From positions 3,224,001 to 3,288,000 of the forward strand of contig NC_092203.1 of assembly GCF_043641665.1 (NCBI RefSeq): a stretch of 64,000 nt of DNA. Direction: 5' to 3'. The translations under genes and the position numbers were made by a program. The stretch's first letter is position 1. Each line of letters opens with the position of its first letter. Positions 1 to 14,867 of this stretch are shown in pieces. Source of the stretch: Enoplosus armatus. Taxonomy: Eukaryota > Chordata > Actinopteri > Centrarchiformes > Enoplosidae. The notes under the pieces are model-generated. The model did no database searches. It was not told the origin of the DNA and saw nothing but the letters and a program-made list of their open reading frames with translations.

Positions 1-763
1 GTCCACCAACACGAGTTCACCCAGTTCCTCGCAGACACCTGCATCACCCGGCTGAGGCTTTTCCAGGCGGTGGTGGGTGGAGCTGCGAACACGACCATCG
101 CTCGCCTAGACTTGGAGGTGCAGTTGCCACCCACACCCTGTCCTCTAGCACAGGTAATGAAGCCCTTGTAATCCACTACAATTCACATTAACATTTCTAG
201 AAAATCTCAATCTGCAATGAACTTAATGCATCTCTTGATTTGTGTCAACTGATCTCTGCGCTGTACTTGTGCTACAGGGGATGGATCTGCAGGAGTGGGA
301 GCATCAGCATCACCAAGCCAAGCTCACCTCAATGTTGCGACAGAAGGAGGAGAAGCTGAAAATGCTCCGAGATGGGTCAAGGGTCACTCTGGGGGAGGTT
401 GATGTTCCTGAGGATGAGCAACTGGACCGAGAGGTGAGACTCACAAAAGGGATAGAAAACAAAAAAAACAGTGAAAGCATTTGGAAATATCTGTCATGAC
501 ATGACCAGCATCGTGTCTGCCGTTCTCTGTAGGGGGTTGTGTCGCTGGTTCGCGCAGCAGTGAGGGCCACCGAAGGCCAGGTGCTGGCAAGCCTGGACCA
601 GGAGACCTCCCTACTCAGTGACATCCTGCAGCTCAAATTGCAGCAGGCAGCCACCGGGAGGCTCCACAATCCTGCTCCTACCAATACAGGTCACATTGGC
701 TTACATCCAGACACTCCAGCAAAAACAAAAACAGGACAGAGGCAGTCAGGAAATGCAGTGTGA
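1..763 (+). CDS. C8orf74: C8orf74-like protein, 3' part (last three exons, 5' truncated by window edge)
   Basis: Three exons join in one frame: 1-153 (frame 1, GT donor after 153), 278-433 (AG acceptor 276-277, GT donor after 433) and 533-763 (AG acceptor 531-532), ending in TGA at 761-763. All junctions are phase 0. The 179 visible codons include a segment reading LEVQLPPTPCPLAQGMD followed by a Glu/Lys-rich, probably coiled-coil stretch and a C-terminal ILQLKLQQ helix before a Pro/Thr tail. This order resembles vertebrate C8orf74 as I remember it (LEV.MPPHPLPLAEGMD, then LDLKLQ near the end). The function of that family is not established; human expression is reported mainly in testis. Start and upstream exons are outside the window. 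Its neighbour tdh is convergent, and both map to 8p23.1 in human, which supports the assignment. No catalytic domain is visible. The identification rests on motif order, not on an alignment. Confidence 0.78.
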
Positions 764-775
764 GGATGGGACCTC

Positions 776-785
776 AATAAATAAA
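776..785 (+). terminator. Polyadenylation signals of the C8orf74-like gene
   Basis: Two overlapping AATAAA hexamers (776-781 and 780-785) lie only 13 bases after the TGA stop, giving a very short 3' UTR. Confidence 0.6.
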
Positions 786-1028
786 GCTAAAAGGAGGAAA
801 ACACTGCAGATCTTAGTTATTTAATCTCACTCTCAATTTTCACTTCTGATCTACTTCTTTGTCCAGTGTGGGATAACATCTAATTATCCATTTACGGGCT
901 ACTGTACTAGTAAGACTAGACTCCTCAACCACAGCAATATTCACTATTCACAACCTGGTTTATGATCATGTGGATACACCATGTTTGGTTACAAAGGAAA
1001 AGTCATAAGAACTGGTTTCACACAAGTA

Positions 1029-2175
1029 TTTATTAAAAAAAGTCATCTTTTTGATTTGACCGAAAAAGCTGCAAAGAATAGTATTATAAATAACATCAAC
1101 ATTAAAAAAACAAAACAATCCGAGCTCTAATGCCCACTCCCTTCATTCTACGCGTCTCTTTCACAGAACTAAGTCATTAAAGCACAGCTCCATATTCCTA
1201 CATTCATAAATATTTAGCACCGAGACTGCAGCTTCTAAACAGAAAGCAACAATAAAATAATGAATATAGAAATGAAACAACAGAAATATTAAAAGTACCT
1301 AGTGCAAAGGTCAAGTAGCTTCTTTAACTCAAACACTTTTTTTAAGGCCTGCTAGTTCCCGCGTCCTGAAAACACAACTATCACATGAGGAAACTGCAGC
1401 AAGCAGCTAGAGTTAAAGCACCTGTAAACTATCCCTTAAGTGCCACGAGCTGCTAGGGTTACCAGTTACTATAGTGACGGCACCCGAGATAAAGCCTTTC
1501 ATTGTTTATGGTTACAGTACATATTTGTGACCAGTTGGGAGTGCAGCTCTTACTCAAAGCCAACTGGTTTTTACGATGGCTGAAGTGCCCCCTAAGGCAA
1601 AGCGTGTAGCTTCAATCGATGGCAGATGCATAAACAGTAGGCTGGCAAAGTCATCTGCATCACTTACAGATACAACGTGACATAAATACACACAAACAGT
1701 ACATTCAGAGAGAGCTCTCAACTCGCTTAACAGTCCAGTAACTTAGTATTCAGCATGCTCCTGCAGCACATTAAGCACAACATTGGTTTTCACACAAAAG
1801 CTGGATGGATGGACAACAGAGAGGAAAAGGAGGGATGAGATGGACGGATGAGGAGCATGAGATGGGTGCAAAATCACATATCTAATCACAAATACCACAT
1901 TGAGTTGTCTGGAATGTTTTTATGCCTCCGATATTGAGGTTTATATCTTTGTCTCATCGTCAAATTGGTAGGAATCATTTGAATGATCTCAATCCTAATC
2001 CCCTTGTCTGACTTTTGAATGTGATATTAATTTAGGATCTTAAGATTTTACGTAAGACTTTTGTTAAAACATAACTTTTTAAAGTGTAATAGTAAAGGCT
2101 ATAAATGCTGTTAAATCCTGAATGACTTCCAAATAAAGCTTTGTATGGAGTTGCTACAGAAATGCTACAAAAGGC
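1029..2175 (-). other. tdh: Probable 3' UTR of tdh
   Basis: On the minus strand, non-coding sequence follows the tdh stop for about 1.15 kb before the first AATAAA I can see (TTTATT on plus, 1029-1034). No coding potential is apparent in this stretch. A UTR of this length is an inference from the position of the first hexamer; a non-consensus signal nearer the stop is possible. The two convergent genes would then end about 250 bp apart. Confidence 0.4.
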
Positions 2176-4673
<2,498 letters not shown>

Positions 4674-5700
4674 ACACCTCCTAGAAACAGAAGCATGCAG
4701 TAACAGCAACAATGACAGGTGTACTCGTTTGAAGTACATTAAAATACTGGGTGCATCTGCTACCATGGTGCACAACAGTTCAGTTACATTACTAAGCATA
4801 CTTGTATTGTGAAGGGAAACTTAGGTCACACAGATGCTACCCTGATGTACAGAACAGTGTATACTTTTCTAATTTGTGTAAAGACGGTATAATTTATTCT
4901 GCATATCCATGTTTGATCATCTCTGTTTTGGCTCATTAAACACAAATTAAAGGCTCATGTTGCGTATTAATTAAGATGGAACAGTCAAAATAAACATACA
5001 CCATATGTAAATAAAGCCCTGCCTAACCCCCACGCTTCTATCAGATGAGCTCCTTACAGCCTGCTGCTAAATATAGACTACTTCATGTACATCCCAGACC
5101 ACCTTTAAGCTTATGGGGGCAGTAAGATTAATGTGGACAAAGCCGAAGCGCCAGCCTTGACCTGTACAATTACAGAACAATGCAATCCAGCAGTCCTGCA
5201 ATGTATATTACATTTGTGTACAGTATAATGTTTAATTATTTGGCGAGTTGCAATACATTACGTCGCCTTTGTTGTGCCTATTCCTTTCCAAGTTCAAGGC
5301 CTTTACCTAGGTGTTATGGTCTTACTACTGTGTAACACCATGCTTTAAAGATACACCGATTATTTAGTATGATATTTTCTATGATTAAATAGAGATCCTG
5401 TCGAACTCTGTTTCCCCCTAGTCCCACCCCTGTCTTATCTGAATGTTGGATTCTAGATGTTTTTAGTGTCTTTATTACTATTTCTATCAATCAACTGTCA
5501 GGGTGCACCCCCCCCCCCCCTGCTATGATAGAGGTGGTTTTAAGACAGACAAAAACCGAAAAGAGTAACATGACCAATACGTCATTGAGCACACATTTCT
5601 TCTCAAAGTCGTATAAATATTCATATGCATGAAAAATTAAATATAATATTTATTGACAGATAATAGTCTGTAGTTTTGTATAAGTCAATAGTTTTGAGCC
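4674..5700 (-). other. tdh: tdh 5' leader and probable first intron
   Basis: A likely acceptor (CTAG on minus, 4681-4684 on plus) sits seven bases before the tdh ATG, so the 5' UTR probably continues in an upstream exon. The rest is A/T-rich with no other coding signal. It includes a C13 run at 5508-5520. Confidence 0.45.
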
Positions 5701-6260
5701 TCAGTGCTCTCCCTACTACCACAGCGGTACGAGCACAGCATCTCGGGGGCGAGCTTTTTGTGAACGCGCACCTCCTTCGTAGTTCACAACGGCGAAACTG
5801 TGTTCGGTACAACAGATCCTATACTCAGTACTGCAGAAGTACAGTACTACCTGCTGTACTGCGTATCTGGGTGCCGAAGTGAAAACATTACGCAAACAAT
5901 AATTGAACATGTGTTATATACTGTTTTACGAGTTATAACGTCGCATGTGTGAAACCCGAAAGACATTAAAGGGTGTTTTTTTTACTTGAGGTTCGACGTG
6001 ACCTTCTCGCCTTAAACTGCACCTGTGTTCAACGAAGATAACGCCGCTAACTAGCCCAGCGTCACCTATCCGGGTGCTAAGCTTGGGTAAGCTGCTAACT
6101 ATCAGTAGTTGGTTGATAAGGTGACAAGGCTAAGGTGTCTGTGGAACCAGACCAACGGTAACATCTTCACCTCTCCTCCTCCTCCTCCTCCTCCTGCTGC
6201 TGATGACGATGAACGTTAGATAACTGCAAGGTTAGCCTAGCTATCATTTAACCGCCTGAC
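5700..6260 (-). promoter_or_regulatory. CpG-rich segment, candidate tdh promoter and 5' UTR exon
   Basis: CpG dinucleotides become frequent here compared with the flanks, for example around 5728-5810, 5935-6010 and 6030-6075. On the minus strand a possible donor (GAGAG then GTGAAG, near 6165-6175) follows a GGA-repeat tract (plus CTCCTC, 6171-6195) and could end a non-coding first exon spliced to 4680. No TATA box is evident, as expected for a housekeeping metabolic gene. A plus-strand (divergent) transcript cannot be excluded. The assignment rests on position and base composition only. Confidence 0.35.
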
Positions 6261-9200
6261 ATTAACTTCAGCTAGCTCAAACTTTACCAATCCGGCTGTA
6301 AACGGTTGCAGAACTGGCTACATAAAATGTATGGTCAAATTAAATGTATTCCTTACTTTGATGTGAACTGGAAAAATGAAAAGACGACTTGGACCTCCTT
6401 CACCCTGCCAATGATTGGGTTGAGGCATGAAAGTAGTCGCGTGGCTATCGAAGAGGTTCCTTGCACTGTGATTGGTTTACAGCTCGAGAGGCTTGGCGAC
6501 CGAGCATGCCCAAATAAAATACAAACTTCCTGCTGTAGCCTTCACAATAAAATCTGCATTTATAAATATGGTGACCAATTGCACGAGGGAGTACAACTTT
6601 ACCATTAACCTGAAAGAAAGGCAATCAAACTAACTTCCTGTGACTTCCCTTACTATTATTGCTGCCACTAAATCGCAAAACGGAGCTTGTACATTAAATT
6701 GAATAAAGCAGGGCCCTGTAAATTGTCCTGTAAACAACTGCATTGACTCATTACTGTGGCCTTTCAGTGTTTTGTAGTGATGTAACTGGACTACATTGAA
6801 ATATCATATATTTTGTTCACTTCATATAGAGGAGCAAAACACCTGTACGTAATGCAATCCAATACCACAAACTACAGTCTAAAAATCACCATAGAGTTGA
6901 ATCAATACCTCTCTGTGCTGACAAAAAATAACCAGTCATTACTGTCACTGTAACAAAAAGATTTATTATTTTCGTTGTCACATACGGACATCATTTGTTT
7001 CCTTAAGTGGGTGAAACAGCGCCCCTCTGTGTTGTAACGGCTGGTAAATGTCGCCCAGTCCGTGTGGTTCAAAGACGGTATTGCACCCTTACCGAAGTGT
7101 ACCTAAGGGAAGCCAGGTGAAGCTAATTGCAACATATTGAGTATCAAAGAAGATGGGGTCATGTCACTCACGCCACCGCGAAACTATTAATGGACGTCTC
7201 TGGAAAAAGAAACTCTAAAGTGAATTGTGAAGCCCTTCGTACTCTGGCCTTTCAACAAACACTGGACATTTTGCATTACTTAAACTAAACAAAGGGCAGA
7301 GTTAGCTTGTCTTCCATTGTTGCTAATGATATCAGCTGCCATGTTTTTCCACTCACCCAAGCTAGCAGATGGAGAGGGGAGAGAAGGACTTTTGTCAGCC
7401 AAAAAACTACATGACCATCACAGCAACAAGTGCAGTGAGACATTACAAGACATGGAACTTCATCGAAATGAAAGGAAGGAGAATGAACATGGACTTCAAA
7501 AAACGTGAGTCAAAAAATATGTTGTCTTTATGTTTCTGTCTCTTTGCTAGCTGGTTTGTTTCCTGGTGGCTACATGTCTCTTTGTGGCTACCTGCTGTGT
7601 TCTTGTTGATATTATGAAGGCTATATTGCATTGTTGTTGTTGTTGTTGTTGTTGTCTACAGCGATGAGATTCTACAAATTTGGATTTATTGGTTGTTTTT
7701 GCGTTTGCATCACTGTGTGTCATATGTGAATGAGCCTGTGCAGAAGGTCTGCAAGTTCTTGTTTTGTTCTTCGGCTGTATTGTCATTAGCTTTAGTAACT
7801 AACTTGAATACTGTTGGCCTTCTTGGCTATCTTTTGTATGCCAAGTGTATAGATAGTGCTGTGTAAGTCATGTATGAGATAGCCTGCATGCAATGATAGC
7901 TTTTGATGTAAACATAAGCTTTTACATCTTTGAATCTGTACTTGCATCAGAATATAGGTGTTTTGTTTGCTAAGAAATCACGAAAGAAGAAATCAAGAAA
8001 TGTGTGTGACTAATGTACACGCACATTAACTAAACTAAATTCAATTGAACGTTATGTGACGTTATGTATCAGTCCCACAAATCAAAACTTGTTAACTTTG
8101 TTGGTAAAATCACACATTGTCCTATTTTATACCCCATTTCTTCTTATTCTAAAGACCAGCTGGCCCCAGTCAAATAAACGCTACATTCATTTATGCAAAT
8201 CAATGCATGCTTATTAAAATCAGAAGTCCCCATAAGAATAAATTAAGTGACTGTCCAGTTATTGTGAACATTTACTAGAACAATGACAGGTGTGATTAAC
8301 TTAATATTGAGATGTGTTCTCGCAAACCCCTTTTAAAATTAATGGAACAAATTTCCCTCCTGTAATTAAGATGAAATTCGGTGTCAGTTATAACCTTGCC
8401 CCCGCTAATTATGAACGAGTGATTTATTCTCTGTTGCATGCGGGAAGATTAATCAGTGTCCTGCATCACTAACTGAGTGGTGGACAAGCGACACACATGC
8501 ACACACGCACTCTTAGACACATGCAAACATCTATGCATGCATGACCATTGAAGCGCTGATCTGACAAGTTCATATTGAGCTGTAGGCCTGCAGGAGGAGC
8601 CTCCAAAACACCAGAGAAATTCATTATAATTTTCCACAGAAATACCTTTTTTGTTATGACTCCATTATCAAACCTTGCTGTCTTTGTAAGTACACGTATA
8701 CACATACACATACACACTACACATATAATTCACTTGACACTTATGTTTAAGTGACACTTGCTTGCAGAAAATCACTCACAGAAAATAGAAGATGTGTTCC
8801 AGCAAACTGCAGGCTTTTTTTCTATTGTAGATATTTGGGCACCTGTGTTTGCTGGAAGCCACCAGGTGGCACTAGATACCAAGAAATCCAAGAAATCCAG
8901 ACACTTGCATCTCTGTCCAGCAAATGCATTAAAAGAATCATCAGTTTTATCCTTTTTTGTAATTGTCTGCTGCACACTACTTGCATTTCATTTTATTTTA
9001 TATCCTTTCTAACAGCTGTTACAATAGCCACAAAAGCCAATTATCAAACGTGACACATAACCCACACAATTTACAACAAATGATGGTATTTGCATGTGTA
9101 TTTTCAGAAGCATTTTCAAAATTTTTATGTTTGGAATTTCTTGATCCTACAGAAGCATAAAAATAAAATGCGTAAAAATGTGAAAAAAATACATTTAAAA

Positions 9201-10009
9201 AATAAAATTGGTATAAATTGGGCAGGATTTATCTGTCCTGTCTAGTCTCCACATTCCAAGCTTTTGGATACGAACCAATTTTTCTTGTGGATTCAGTTCC
9301 AACCATGCAGAATGGACCACAATAGATGATGCATGTCTTATTGTTCATTTGCTTAAAGAGCCTCTGGTGTTTGTGCCATTTTGGAGGTCTGCCAAATATC
9401 TGAATATGTATATATGCACAAATTCCAGGCTTGTTTTGCTCATTGTTGCCTTGTGTGCAGGCTTGAAATAATAGGATGCTTTTCTTGCTGTGGCAGACTT
9501 GGCTTCTCCACATGAAAAAGAAGATATTCTTTGTTTTAATGTGGAAATAATTATTGTTTTCATACACACACACACACACACACACAAATGTAATTACTAG
9601 TACCTCCTGGTTGAAATAAAGGATTTTACACATACAATAACAATGAAGTAATGCCTTCTACTATTACATACACTGTCAAAACAATACCATTTACAGTAAG
9701 TTATTAGCTTCCCCACAATGTATTGTGGTGAAAAACATTTTTTGTTTGTTTTTTCACATTAGTCATACACTGCTTTCACACTTTGAAGCTGCATAATTCT
9801 ACTACAGTTTTCCTCTGCTGCTGGGTGGGCACTTTGCTTCAGGGCAGATATACTGTAACATTTCAGCGAATAGTACTTGTGTCCAAGTCTCATTTAATAC
9901 AAACCCTACTAAAGGATACCGATTTCATTAGAATTGTTGTTGTTATTGTTGTTAGTTAGTGTTGCACGCCCTAAATCTTCTCCCTTGTATTTGTTAGTGT
10001 TTCACTTTG
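6261..10009. other. Non-coding, A/T-rich intergenic or intronic sequence
   Basis: I see no supported exon. It contains a (TTG)n run at 7631-7655 and a (CA)n run at 9565-9586. A purine-rich open stretch ends in a donor-like AAAAAC/GTGAGT at 7500-7510, but no matching acceptor or homology supports an exon. Confidence 0.5.
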
Positions 10010-10428
10010 TGTAAAAGCACAAGTAAAAGTCCTGGAAATCTTACGTCATGTAAAAGTACATAATTTTTTAAATTTTAGTATTTGCAGCATAATTTACTTG
10101 AAGTATCAAAAGTATTCATTATGCAAAATTATTATTGATGCATGAACATGAAAGCAGCATTTTGATATTGTCTATGTGGAACTAATTTTAATTACTTAAT
10201 TACTTGTTATATAATGTTGAGGATTGTAGTATATAACAATGCAAACCTTTGTAAACCTATAAAATCTATATCTGAAAGGTAACAAGTAACTATAGCTGTG
10301 AAATAAATGTAGTTGAATAACAAATGCAATATTTAGTATAAAGAAGCATAAAAATGTAATACTCAAGTGAAATACAAGTACCCCAAAATTATACTTGAGT
10401 ACAGCACTTGAATAAATGTACTCCTCTT
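10010..10428 (+). repeat. Interspersed fish repeat, copy A (AAGTA-rich family)
   Basis: The segment is built of CAAGTAAAAGT, TACTTGAGTACAGCACTTGA and similar motifs and contains CTATAGCTGTGAAATAAATG (10291-10310). A diverged copy in the opposite orientation lies at 52060-52445. I remember this family as very common in percomorph genomes, probably a non-autonomous DNA element. The family name is not certain, and the ends are set by eye. Confidence 0.7.
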
Positions 10429-10759
10429 AAGAGCTGATCTGTGACCGACATTAGAAAGCTGTTTATCTAAAATGAATGGAGCTGAAACTCCCAGTTCCCA
10501 CTATAGTCTCCAATATTTGGCTTAAAAATAAAAACAGTGCAACCGTTTGAAATTAGCAAAATATTAGATGTAAGACATCTCTTTTTAATTTGGAGCTTCT
10601 CATTTGGCCTCCTCCTTGTTCATCCACCCACAAATGATAAACTACTTGCCACAAAACACTGTTCTATTAACACAGTCTGGGATATAAAATGGACAAAACA
10701 CATGTTCACAAATAGATAATGTTTGTAACAATTAAGTCATAAAAAGGACAATTTCTGCA
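10429..10759. other. Non-coding spacer
   Basis: A/T-rich unique sequence with nothing recognisable. Confidence 0.4.
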
Positions 10760-11290
10760 AATAAACCCTCTCCGAAAACAAAGATATGGACTCATATTGT
10801 ATGTGAATGAGCTCGGCCTCAGCGCCATCCTAGCATTTAGTCAGTGCTCTCCTAATTCGCCATCATGACTCCGGCCACTAATGGGATTGTAGTTAGGCCC
10901 ATTTATTGCCATTAGGGAATTGAGGCTCCATACAGTGGGTGAGGGGTTAATTAGAAACAACTGAAGGGGTCAGAGGTGTGTATATGTCTGTGTGTGTGTG
11001 TGTGTGTGTGTTGAGCACATGCGGTCACGAGAGGGCTGGACCTTTCTGGTAATAGGGGGTGGATTTAAACAAGGATCCTCGGGAGAAGATTTATCCGCGG
11101 GCTGTGACACAGGGACAAATAGTGCTGATAGGTGAAGGCCTCTCGCTGTAGAGCCCAGTCCGGATGACAAATAGCTGGAGTGCGTGTGGAAAATAGGATG
11201 CCAGACCATATTCACTTATCACTGAGTCAGGCCCTTCCATGAATGGGCTCTTGACGTCCAGCGGGGACCCATTCGCTTCTCTCACTCACC
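10760..11290. promoter_or_regulatory. Candidate conserved non-coding element pair
   Basis: Unique, balanced-composition blocks (10760-10965 and 11090-11290) flank a (TG)n run at 10987-11011. The first holds several ATTA/TAAT cores (ACTAATGGGATTG, GCCATTAGGGAATTG, GGTTAATTAG). The texture resembles vertebrate developmental enhancers, with no ORF. Conservation has not been tested. Confidence 0.3.
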
Positions 11291-11439
11291 TCTTGTTTTT
11301 TTGTCCCTGCCTCGCTCTTTCCTCCTATCTATCTCTCTTCTCTTTAATACTCACTTCCACCCCCCTCCTCATCCCCTCCACGCTCACCTCCTCTCCTTCA
11401 GCGCTCTCAGCAGTATCTCCCCAGCCTCTCAGCTTCCCA

Positions 11440-11720
11440 TATTACACTGCCAGATAAGAGAGGAGAAGGCCCCGACTGACAGGAACCCCAAATTAATTTA
11501 CAAGCAATGATGCCGTTCCTGGGCTGATAGAACAGTCTTTATACAATATGAAGGGATAGGGAGTGACGCCTCGGAGGCTCCACTGGGGAGGGAGTGCGGC
11601 CGTTGCTATCTTTGTAATTATAAGGAGATACCTTGATCCCTCTCTGTCTCTTTCTGCCTCTCTTGGTCTCTTTTTCCTCAATAAATACTGTAGAAACAAC
11701 AACAAATCCGAGCGTACTGC
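11440..11720. promoter_or_regulatory. Candidate conserved non-coding element
   Basis: After a pyrimidine-rich stretch (11285-11430), the sequence becomes unique and balanced, with CAGATAAGAG, AAATTAATTTACAAGC and TTGTAATTATAAGG. No coding signal is visible. The call rests on composition and homeodomain/GATA-like cores only. Confidence 0.25.
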
Positions 11721-13984
11721 TATGGATATAGGCAATGAAGAAGTCAGTTCGGCTTCTTTCTCAAGTTTTCTTTTCTTTGCGTGGCTTATACTACGCATGA
11801 TTTGCTCGCACATTACACACTGTATTCTAAAAGGCGTTTTGTTTCAGAAGACAATCGGGCCACAGTTGTTCCTTCCTCCTCAGTCTCCCACCGCTGTTAC
11901 TTTCAACACTTATTGCGCGATTCGCCACAGCTCTGCGGCCTAATAGGCTTACCGCACCATAGAATCTAAAGAAATGTAAGTGGATTAAGGAAATCAGTTT
12001 TCCAGTTTATATGGCATTCATTAGCCACTGCCAACAGTTGATGTTGGACCAAAGCTTCTACTATGGGAGCTATTACACCCTGAGTTTTTGGCATACATGC
12101 TTCAAGCTCTCCTGACAATCGCTCCAAAATGATGAAATAAAAAGAGGGAGTCTGGATCCGGCGCTCATGCTTTGCTCTCACACGGTCGAGGGCCGGTGCT
12201 GCTCGGGTCGTCCTCGCTCACTGACTGGCTGGGTAACAGTTTTCCTATAGAAACACAGGAGCTGCCTAAGGCCCTGTGACATACAGCGAGCAACCAAACT
12301 TCCTGTGTCGTTGTAATTTACTGTTGTGTCAGACGGTGATGTTCAAATCAGTGTTGGAAAGGAGACACAGAAGCCTTCCTGTCTTCTTTTCCTTTTTTAA
12401 CCAAACAAAATGCCACTCTACAGACTAAAGTGTACAGCCCGACCGATACTGGATTTTTGAAGCCAATACTGATATCAATATTTCTGATTAAGATATATCA
12501 GCCGATAGTCAGTTTTTTTTTAACAAACAATTTTGTTTTAACAATTGTGGCCAAGATACTTACTAAGCGTGACATTTTACAGTGGAAAAATCAACTTGTC
12601 TCTGGGGACAAACGATGTAATGTTGACACTGCCGACATATACGCTGATCTAGCTCTACTGAAATGTCGGCACATTTGAAATTTTAGCACATGACAAGAAA
12701 ACACCTGATGTGTCGTGTTTTATTCTTTGGAGATGACTGCTGTGTGAGTATGTGATGTTTGAATCCAGCTTGGTGTGGACCAAATCAGAACTCAAAACAA
12801 AAGGTTTAGGACTTGGACTTGACTCTCTCGCAGTTTATGCTTTCAACCCCGCCCAGGAGTTTTTCCTGTCGTACCTGCTTTTTGCCGCAGCATGAGTAAA
12901 TCTTACCAGGTGAGATCCGGTCTGAAGATGTTCAGTTCATACAAACAGACATCATAATGACGTATTAACTGAAGGTTTTAAGCAGTCAACAATCTTAAGA
13001 CCTGAACCTGGTTAAAGAACTGGGTCCATGGCAATATAATTGAAATATTACATCCACATGTGAGTGGGTGTCCTTCCCAAAGCATAGGAATGGATTTGTT
13101 CACATAGTTTGGAGGCTAAATGCTTTGTGAGCTGTGAAATGTGTAATTTGTTGAAGCCAGTGTTCGGGGGCAGCTGCACGCAGTTACACAGTCCTGCCCT
13201 GATGGCAGTCCAGCAATCCGACACACACTAAACCGATTTAGGTCCAGTTAACACGTAAATGTTGGATTCCCAGCGTCATCGGCTCCGGCTCTCTGGGTCA
13301 CAACGTAGTGACGGTTAATTCAGAAGAGGGACGTGTTGCCTCGTTGGAGGAGAAGTATGAAGCCTCTTCTCTTTGACAGAGTTTAGGACGCTTTATAACC
13401 TCCTGCTCTTCTTCCTATTTTTTGTGACACTTTTTGCTTTTGTTGACACATGTTGTCGCCTTTTTTTGTCTTTTATTCCCGGAAAGCCTAATATTAGACC
13501 TGAAAAACATTGTCAATTAATCCATTAGACATGAAAATGTGAATATTTGCTGGTTTTCTTCATTTTCTTCAAGAAAATGAATTGAATTGAACAGCTTTGG
13601 GTTTTCATTGTTTGCGTGCACACAATAAGTGGATTCTTGGATTGAAAATCATCAAGCTTTTTAACCTCCGTTACGCGTGTGTAAATTGAAAGTATGCAGC
13701 GTACATACTTGTACATGTACATGCTCTTAGGTTTTGTTTAAAATCATGAGTGAAATCCAGGTTTAGTCCATGAGAATCACTGATTTTAGATGAAGGGAGC
13801 TTAGCTTTTTGAATGCTTCAGTGTGCACTGTGTGAAACAATAACACAATTGTAAGTGCACAATTACACATAAAATGGACGTGGTGGAAAAAATAAGTCTG
13901 ACTCAGAGGCTTTTATTTCTGCAGGATAATAAAAAAGGAAAAAAAAAGTCCAGACTGTAGATATCAAATCTGTTGACTACGATC
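11721..13984. other. Non-coding sequence with one probable old transposon fragment
   Basis: There is no supported exon. Around 12430-12520 the sequence (GCCCGACCGATACTGG, then repeated GATA/CAATA units and TATCAGCCGATAGTC) resembles a degraded fish DNA-transposon terminal region as I remember it. A CpG-containing block at 13150-13400 is otherwise unremarkable. Confidence 0.35.
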
Positions 13985-14240
13985 TGGGAATCCAGAACCT
14001 CTGATACGCTCAAAGCGCGGCATGAGGGAGAACGGGTCGAGGCTCCACTGGCAATGAAGCACACATTACTTGGTAACAGTTGCGGGACGAGATCCCGGCG
14101 CTAACATAGCTGCCACGGAGACGCGCAGCAGCCAGATCGTGCTTATGTGCGGCTCCGCTCCTCGCAGAGAGGCAGAAGTGTAAATCCAAAAGCTGAAAAC
14201 TCCATTAGGCCGAGTCAGTCATGCATCCGTGTGCTCCAGT
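13985..14240. promoter_or_regulatory. CpG-rich unique block
   Basis: About a dozen CpGs fall within 250 bp (AAAGCGCGGC, GAACGGGTCGAGG, GAGATCCCGGCG, GGAGACGCGCAG) in otherwise CpG-poor flanks. No TATA box, ORF or clear splice site is attached. It could be an unmethylated regulatory element or part of a CpG-rich enhancer. Confidence 0.3.
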
Positions 14241-14335
14241 GCCAGACAGCTCTGTAAATCAGCTTCCCTTTTTGCTAGCTCCACTGAAGAAAACAATATG
14301 GGTAGTGTCTGGGTACTGAGCATCGGGCCCTTGGG

Positions 14336-14337
<2 letters not shown>

Positions 14338-14370
<33 letters not shown>

Positions 14371-14474
14371 AGGGGCCTGGCTGCTACAGAGTGCGACCAA
14401 ATGCTCTGATCCAGGTTGCACTAACCGCTGACATGTGCACCTGTCAGACATGGGCTGCTGAAGGTGTGCGTGCA

Positions 14475-14519
<45 letters not shown>
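14338..14519. repeat. Inverted microsatellite pair, (AC)15 then (TG)20
   Basis: (AC)n at 14338-14367 and (TG)n at 14479-14519 are separated by 111 bp, so the arms are complementary. Confidence 0.9.
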
Positions 14520-14525
<6 letters not shown>

Positions 14526-14785
14526 TTTGATATCCAGACTTGGTGAGTCTTTTATGCCAAAACAAAATGTATCAAGCTCCACCAGACAGTGTGTTCAGAT
14601 TCATAGATTCATTAGTGTTTTTCCTTGAGACATGTGTATTGTCAGGATTTGTTCTTAAGTGTATTTTTTCTTCTTTTTTGTACACTCTAAACAATACTTG
14701 AGCTCTTCAATACAATAATTTGATCATTGACTGACAGTGTGACCAAATCTTTCACAGAATGACTTCCTTCTGAAATTGGATTTGG

Positions 14786-14787
<2 letters not shown>

Positions 14788-14865
<78 letters not shown>
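14788..14865. repeat. (CT)39 microsatellite
   Basis: Uninterrupted CT dinucleotides over 78 bases, followed by a short (CA)n. It is the longest pure CT run in the window. Confidence 0.97.

Positions 14866-14867
<2 letters not shown>

Noticed and set aside
6180..6215. Possible miR-598-like sequence (GATGACGATGA)
   Set aside because: Only a short match, next to a CTC repeat, with no hairpin; miR-124, let-7 and miR-9 mature sequences were also looked for by eye without success.
7317..7510. Open frame ending in a donor-like GTGAGT
   Set aside because: No convincing acceptor, low-complexity Lys/Glu-rich product, no recognisable family.
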